Positions 14,445-19,262 of a stretch of DNA of 19,262 nucleotides are shown here, piece after piece; within the stretch, counting starts at the first letter, position 1; each line of letters begins with the position of its first letter. The notes under the pieces are model-generated. The model was not told where the DNA came from. It did no database searches and saw only the letters and a program-made list of their open reading frames with translations. The stretch lies in assembly GCA_017456465.1 (NCBI GenBank), contig JAFTJJ010000015.1:1-19262 (forward strand). The letters are read 5' to 3'. The DNA comes from Clostridia bacterium. GTDB taxonomy: Bacteria; Bacillota; Clostridia; Christensenellales; UBA1242. Made by a program: the position numbers and the translations under genes.

Positions 14445-14470
14445 TGCCATTTTGCTAGAAAAAATGGGCA
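14445..14470. repeat. Imperfect inverted repeat upstream of the HU gene
   Basis: TGCCATTTT (14445-14453) and AAAATGGGCA (14461-14470) pair with one bulged base across a 7-nt loop. It lies between the divergent acetyltransferase and HU genes, about 30 bp upstream of the HU -35. It may be an operator, or a hairpin in a longer transcript; no T-run makes it a good terminator. Confidence 0.4.
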
Positions 14471-14499
14471 TTTTAAGTGAAAAAAGGTATAAAATCGTT

Positions 14500-14527
14500 T
14501 TGCAACGTCAATAAATTATGATAAAAT
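14500..14527 (+). promoter_or_regulatory. Promoter of the HU gene
   Basis: -35 TTGCAA (14500-14505), 16 bp, TG one base before the -10, and -10 TAAAAT (14522-14527). The predicted start near 14534 leaves a leader of about 54 nt with AGGAGG at 14573-14578. The leader contains a TTGGCCAA palindrome near 14553-14560. Confidence 0.55.
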
Positions 14528-14587
14528 ATAGTCATAGAGAGATGGCTGACAAATTGGCCAAACTCAAAAAAAAGGAGGTCGCTATTT

Positions 14588-14860
14588 ATGAATAAAGGCG
14601 AATTTTTAAGAGCAGTTGCTGAAGAAACTGGTTTCACAATCAAAGATGCTACAGCATTCTATGATGCATACAACAAAGTTGTTTTGGATGCAATGAAGAA
14701 AAACGAAAAAATTGCATTGGTTGGTTTCGGAACATATGAAGCAAAAAACAAACCAGCTAGAGAATGCACAAACCCAGCAACTGGCGCAAAAGTTAAAGTT
14801 GCAGCTTGCAAAGCTCCTTCACTTAAATTTGGAAAGAGCTTCAAAGACGCCCTTAATTAG
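14588..14860 (+). CDS. HU-family DNA-binding protein
   Basis: This is a nucleoid-associated histone-like protein that bends and compacts DNA as a dimer. At 90 residues it is typical HU length. The N-terminal helical part is MNKGEFLRAVAEETGFTIKD. The DNA-binding beta-arm region is VGFGTYEAKNKPARECTNPA, with the conserved Pro of the NPATG turn at the arm tip, and the end is KAPSLKFGKSFKDALN. One Cys replaces the usual Arg next to the arm (PAREC). A perfect AGGAGG sits 9 nt before the ATG, suiting an abundant protein. HU and IHF subunits share this fold; a single-gene HU is expected in Bacillota. Confidence 0.96.
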   Translation: MNKGEFLRAVAEETGFTIKDATAFYDAYNKVVLDAMKKNEKIALVGFGTYEAKNKPARECTNPATGAKVKVAACKAPSLKFGKSFKDALN

Positions 14861-14879
14861 TATTTAAATTTGCTAATTA

Positions 14880-14911
14880 AAAAAATCCTACATTAAGTTG
14901 TAGGATTTTTT
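14880..14911. terminator. Bidirectional terminator between HU and the M4 protease
   Basis: Stem TCCTACA (14886-14892) with TGTAGGA (14899-14905) and a 6-nt loop, flanked by six A upstream and six T downstream. It can therefore terminate HU on the plus strand and the protease gene on the minus strand. Confidence 0.88.
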
Positions 14912-14929
14912 ATTTTGTTAACAAATGAA

Positions 14930-17900
14930 TTATCTCCTGCTTTTAACAGTTCGAACAACAACACTGACAATGACCAGTGCAATTAAAACGCCAATCATGA
15001 GCATCAGCAAATTCTCACCAACTACCAATCTGTACACTGCCACACCAGTAATGTCACCCGTCACTGTATCTGATTCAAAATCCCAACGCAAAAACTCATA
15101 AGAGAAGAAGAAATTCCCTTGCTTTTTTGGAGCTTCCACATCTTGATTTATTTTAGATCCATATTCTGCATTCAGTGTGTCAATAATTGTTCCATCACTC
15201 AAAACATACTTCACAACATATGTTCGTTTTGTGGCGACATACCTTGCTGAAATCGTGCAGTCCTCGTCATAAATTTTTCCATCTTCTTTGTTCCAACAAT
15301 CAAACACATAATCATAATCAACTGCACTGAAATTTTCAGGAATTTCATCAATAATAAGTTCATCCGGAAGTGTTGAACCATAAAGAACCCTAACTGGCTC
15401 ACCAACGACATCTCCATCATGATCAACAAATGAAATTGTCACAATCATTGATGATGTGTCTGTCCATGCATATGCTTGATTGAAGTTGTCTGCTGATGCA
15501 TAATATGAATATGAATCATAGTCGTAACCACCTTCAACAAAGATTGAGTTCATTTCTTCTGAAAGCGATCCCAAAACTTTTCCAACTGACGGAATATTCA
15601 AGTTTGATGAACTGTTTGAATCTGAAATGTTGACAAGTGTTGAAGAGTTTTCCAGTATTCCACCAATAAAGCTTCCGCTTGAGCTTTGCGACCCTTCAAA
15701 CATAAATTTAATTGATCCAGTAATTTTGTTGTGTGAAGACGTAATGTTCGTGTTTGTCATATCCAATCCGTTTGCATATCCAGATGAGCCAATCAGCCCA
15801 CCAGCAAAACCAGCTGTGTACAAATCCATGTTTCCAATATAGATGTTGTTATAAAGCTGCAAATCTGAATTTGCAGCAACCCCAACAATTCCGCCAGCAA
15901 ACAAACCATAGTATGAACTGTCATTGAAGACGTCATCTCCAATGCCATAAATTTTGCCCCTGAATACTGAATTGTAAATTTTGACTTTTGTTGATTTTAC
16001 TGTCAAATTATCATAATAATCAAAATGCGCATTGTTTGAAATTGAACCAACAATACCACCCATTCTTCTCGATGACAAAATTGCATTACTCATGCAATTC
16101 GAAATGTTTGCATTAATTGAGTTCCCAGACTCTGTTGATCCCACAATTGCCACAATGCCACCAGCGACACTTGAACCACTAACATTTCCTGAATGTATCT
16201 TTATTCCAGTGATTTCGGCACTTCCAACAAGTTGAGATATGGCTGGTGCAGCATATGATCCACTCACACTCACATTCCTCATCGAAAAGCTCTTGATCAC
16301 TGCTCTTGTTTGCCCAGAGCCAACAATACCAAACAACCCAGAATTATATTCATAGGCGTAGTAATAGCCTGTCAAATATTGATCATCTGCGCAAGAGTAA
16401 ACCGACATTGTGTTCATGTTACTAATTGTGTGGCCACCACCATCAAACACTCCATTGAATCCGTTGTATGCAACATCCTCAATTTCGTCGTTTTGGTTGT
16501 ACTGATAAATCGTGAGCCCAATACTCACCCAAATTTTCCCAGTAAGATCAATGTCTTTTGTGAGCACATAACTTGCATCAGCATAATTATAAACATTCCA
16601 ACCCAGTTGATATCTCGCTTGATTTCCAACGACAAGCGCAAGTCTTGCAAGTTCTTCAGCGGATGAAATTTGAAATGGGGAATTAACACCGTCCCCACCG
16701 GCAAAATCACTTGCTGCATGATTAATCCAAAAATCATATGTCATGATTCTTGGCATCTTTTCAGCTTCAACAATTCGCCACACACTTTCAAGGTTAAAAA
16801 GTGAGACACCTCTTGCAATTGTCCACTTGTTTGCATTTGTATAATATGCAAGATCATCAAAATCAAACACACCTTCATATGCTCCATCATCTGAAATAGT
16901 GCTTTGAGAATAGACAATGTTCTTCAAAACTTCTGTTGGTTGATTTGAAAGATTTCCCACCTCGAGCACTACCGTCTGTCTCTTGAGTGTATTGTTTTCA
17001 ATGGAAACTCGCGCATAAGACGTGGATAAATCAATTTTCCCAACAATAAGTCCAGCAAATTCCGATCCTTCATTTTCAAGATAACTCACAACTTTTGCAG
17101 ACATTACGCCTGAATAAATTTCACTTGTGACTGATGTTTCAATTCCATATGGAACATCTGTCAAAAGCCCAATAACACCGCCCATTGTTGGATTGTCTGA
17201 ATTTGATCTTATGCGTCCTGTAGTGATGCAGTTCACAAAATAATATCCATTTGAAACCCCAGTGATTCCGCCAACAATATTTCCTGTGATATCACCAGTT
17301 GCATAAACATTTCCCACATATGATGAAAAAATCTTGTTATAATTCGTGTTGAGCTTTGAAATTGCTGCCCCTGCAATTCCTCCTGCAACCGCTCCAGATA
17401 TGTTTCCTTCAGTATAACTGTTCAAAATTGAAGTCCCAGCGTTTGAATATGTCACACCAACAAGCCCCCCAACGGTTTCAGTGCCCAAAATTGAAAGTTT
17501 TGAATAACACGTTGAAATGCTTCCATAGTTTGCACCCGCAATTGAGCCAGCATAAGTTGCAGATGTCGTGGTCTCTCCAATTCCAATTGCAAGACTATAA
17601 ACGCTGCCTGCATTAACTCCAAAAAGCCCAGCATACAAAAGTCCACTTTTTGAAAGGTTGAGTCCAAACACTGTATGGTTTCCACCGCCAAAACTTCCTG
17701 CAAAATGACATGTTTCATTAATTCCAACAGGAGTGTGTTGAATATTATTTAAATAAATATCTGCTTTCAAATTGTAATACGCGCTATTATATTGGGCATT
17801 TGTTGATGAGTTGTTAATTAAATAACCGAAATACAAAAATTCTGCAGCTGAATGAATTTGATATGGATTTGTGATTGATCCAAATTCCCCAACAAGTTCA

Positions 17901-19262
17901 TTTCCATTCCCCTCATCACCCTTAAGTTCAATTCCTGAACTTGAAACATCATCAGGCGAAATATAAATTCCCCAAAGTTTTGCAGATTTGCTGCCCACAG
18001 TATATTCATCACCAGGCATATAGTTATGTTCACCATCTGTCCAACAATAATGTATTGTGGCGTTTGGTGAAACTTGTGATGCAGGCAATGTAATTTTCCC
18101 AAGCTCACTTGTTGAAATTTTTTCAATGGAATTCACACCACTTGCAGCATCATCTTGACTTAAAAAAAGTTCAAGAGATAATTCTTCTTCTGGCAAAATT
18201 ATGCCAACCTCAATGAATGAATTTTGAATGTCTTCAATTACATCATTTGAATATCCAAGTACTTTTGCGGCTGATTCCATTTGGATTCTGAAATCAATAA
18301 AAGTTGATGTTTCAGACAATCTTACAAGTGTGTTGTACCAAAGCTCACCAATTCTAAATTTCGTGAAAAAACCTGGATTTGAGCTATACATTTTGTATGT
18401 TGCGTGTGTCAAAATCACTGAGTTAAAATGCACACCGCCATAGTCGCATGTCGTGTGACTGCAGTTATTTCCATCACACAAAGGATACATATTCCCGACG
18501 CTGTCTGGATATTCATCGCCAAGCAATGGGTTTGATGGATTCTTCATGTCTCTGAATGCAATGTCGCTAACCATTATGTCTTCACCCATAAGCCAAAAAT
18601 CATCATCAGTGAGGTCGTGACCTTCAATAAGAGCCCCAAAAATATCTGAAATTGCTTCATTGATTGCGCCAGCCTCATTCAAATATACAAGGTTGCAAAT
18701 ACTTGTTGTGATGCCGTGTTGATACTCATGACCAACAACGTCCACAGATGTTGCATAATCCACTGCATTTGTTCCACCATCACCAAACAAAAAATAAGCA
18801 TATGATGAGTGCGAAGCATTCAAAATCCAATATGCAGCATTGTCATAACTTTTTCCCAAACTTTCAACAGCATGGACAACGGCAATCAAATCAATTTCCT
18901 TGCCAGCTTCATTTTTGAGACCTAAAATGCTTGTGCCAAAGTTGCTTCCATTCGCATAAAAATCATAACACTTCACAAGATTCTTGTATGCTTCGACAAC
19001 CATCGAATCAGCGTCTCCGATTTCTGCATACTCAAAAAAGTTTGAATTGCTGATGGTTTTTCCATCAGCCATCACTGCCATAAAAATATTTCGCGAACTG
19101 TCTGACAAAATATTTATCGATCCACCCAAAAGACTCGAGTATGTTTCAATTCTGACATTAACAACATTCCCACTCGCATCCGCCATTGTCGTGTCATATG
19201 AATTTGTAAGAGTATAAGATGCCAAACTGCTCACAGTGTTTGGAGATGCACTTGCAACTTGA
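14930..19262 (-). CDS. Giant surface M4 (thermolysin-like) metalloprotease with GLUG repeats, 5' end outside window
   Basis: This is an extracellular zinc endopeptidase anchored by a C-terminal membrane helix. The frame is open to the right edge, so signal peptide and most of the propeptide are missing; the GTG at 19234 is internal. More than 1,440 residues are visible. Catalytic domain: DVVGHEYQHGIT (HExxH at 18730-18716), NEAGAINEAISDIFG with the third zinc ligand Glu and a Tyr three residues before it, and GGVHFNS with the transition-state His. All catalytic residues are intact. An atypical CDGNNCSHTTC stretch precedes GGVH. Next come a WTDGEHNYMPGDEYTVGS repeat (about 17,950-18,090) and two long GLUG-type blocks. 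The blocks open with NPYQIHSAAEF (near 17,870) and SPFQISSAEEL (near 16,680). Two small C-terminal repeats (about 15,440-15,060) precede the TM helix and a KSRR tail. The substrate is unknown. Confidence 0.9.
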   Translation of the reverse strand, partial: QVASASPNTVSSLASYTLTNSYDTTMADASGNVVNVRIETYSSLLGGSINILSDSSRNIFMAVMADGKTISNSNFFEYAEIGDADSMVVEAYKNLVKCYDFYANGSNFGTSILGLKNEAGKEIDLIAVVHAVESLGKSYDNAAYWILNASHSSYAYFLFGDGGTNAVDYATSVDVVGHEYQHGITTSICNLVYLNEAGAINEAISDIFGALIEGHDLTDDDFWLMGEDIMVSDIAFRDMKNPSNPLLGDEYPDSVGNMYPLCDGNNCSHTTCDYGGVHFNSVILTHATYKMYSSNPGFFTKFRIGELWYNTLVRLSETSTFIDFRIQMESAAKVLGYSNDVIEDIQNSFIEVGIILPEEELSLELFLSQDDAASGVNSIEKISTSELGKITLPASQVSPNATIHYCWTDGEHNYMPGDEYTVGSKSAKLWGIYISPDDVSSSGIELKGDEGNGNELVGEFGSITNPYQIHSAAEFLYFGYLINNSSTNAQYNSAYYNLKADIYLNNIQHTPVGINETCHFAGSFGGGNHTVFGLNLSKSGLLYAGLFGVNAGSVYSLAIGIGETTTSATYAGSIAGANYGSISTCYSKLSILGTETVGGLVGVTYSNAGTSILNSYTEGNISGAVAGGIAGAAISKLNTNYNKIFSSYVGNVYATGDITGNIVGGITGVSNGYYFVNCITTGRIRSNSDNPTMGGVIGLLTDVPYGIETSVTSEIYSGVMSAKVVSYLENEGSEFAGLIVGKIDLSTSYARVSIENNTLKRQTVVLEVGNLSNQPTEVLKNIVYSQSTISDDGAYEGVFDFDDLAYYTNANKWTIARGVSLFNLESVWRIVEAEKMPRIMTYDFWINHAASDFAGGDGVNSPFQISSAEELARLALVVGNQARYQLGWNVYNYADASYVLTKDIDLTGKIWVSIGLTIYQYNQNDEIEDVAYNGFNGVFDGGGHTISNMNTMSVYSCADDQYLTGYYYAYEYNSGLFGIVGSGQTRAVIKSFSMRNVSVSGSYAAPAISQLVGSAEITGIKIHSGNVSGSSVAGGIVAIVGSTESGNSINANISNCMSNAILSSRRMGGIVGSISNNAHFDYYDNLTVKSTKVKIYNSVFRGKIYGIGDDVFNDSSYYGLFAGGIVGVAANSDLQLYNNIYIGNMDLYTAGFAGGLIGSSGYANGLDMTNTNITSSHNKITGSIKFMFEGSQSSSGSFIGGILENSSTLVNISDSNSSSNLNIPSVGKVLGSLSEEMNSIFVEGGYDYDSYSYYASADNFNQAYAWTDTSSMIVTISFVDHDGDVVGEPVRVLYGSTLPDELIIDEIPENFSAVDYDYVFDCWNKEDGKIYDEDCTISARYVATKRTYVVKYVLSDGTIIDTLNAEYGSKINQDVEAPKKQGNFFFSYEFLRWDFESDTVTGDITGVAVYRLVVGENLLMLMIGVLIALVIVSVVVRTVKSRR

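Noticed and set aside
19232..19234. GTG as the start of the M4 protease
   Set aside because: The frame stays open to the window edge and the M4 domain needs an upstream signal peptide and propeptide, so this codon is internal.
1..19262. CRISPR arrays, insertion sequences, prophage genes, tRNA or rRNA genes
   Set aside because: No spaced direct repeats, transposase motifs or terminal repeats, and no tRNA cloverleaf or rRNA segments were seen on either strand.

Overview
This window looks like the replication-origin neighbourhood of a low-GC, AT-rich Bacillota (Firmicutes, Clostridia-like) chromosome, probably from an uncultured or gut-type lineage. The assignment is inference. It rests on strong AGGAGG-type ribosome binding sites, near-consensus sigma-A promoters with TATAAT boxes, a short YidC without a large periplasmic domain, a Jag/KhpB gene after yidC, and a standard genetic code. 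No single marker fixes the species.

Layout. Positions 1-1661 carry gyrB (3' end outside the window) and recF on the minus strand. Positions 1662-1797 are a divergent promoter region. dnaA, dnaN and a six-helix membrane protein follow on the plus strand and end at a terminator. A 490-bp non-coding stretch then holds a well-formed promoter-hairpin-terminator unit (a candidate small RNA of about 70 nt) and a perfect-consensus promoter for rpmH. The tightly packed rpmH-rnpA-yidD-yidC-jag operon ends at a terminator near 8158-8187, followed by mnmE-mnmG with its own promoter and terminator. From 11600 on, the genes switch to the minus strand. They are an XRE regulator with two membrane helices and a zinc ribbon, then glmM preceded by a stand-alone GlmU-type acetyltransferase domain. 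An HU gene on the plus strand converges on a very large M4 (thermolysin-like) surface metalloprotease, whose N-terminus lies beyond the window.

How the genes fit together. DnaA, the beta clamp, RecF and GyrB serve replication initiation, processivity, gap repair and topology. L34, RnpA, YidD, YidC and Jag link ribosome and tRNA maturation with membrane insertion and envelope control. MnmE and MnmG jointly modify wobble uridine 34 of tRNAs. GlmM and the GlmU-C-like protein catalyse two consecutive steps from GlcN-6-P to GlcNAc-1-P for peptidoglycan. The M4 protein is a membrane-anchored extracellular protease carrying two long GLUG-type repeat blocks.

Most notable points: gene order is one inversion of the dnaA-dnaN block away from the textbook Firmicutes arrangement, yet no good DnaA boxes are visible; an unidentified small RNA candidate sits before rpmH; a GlmU acetyltransferase exists without its uridyltransferase half; YidC has a roughly 140-residue extracytoplasmic loop and Lys in place of its signature Arg; recF and mnmE appear nearly leaderless; and the M4 protease has an unusual multidomain architecture.
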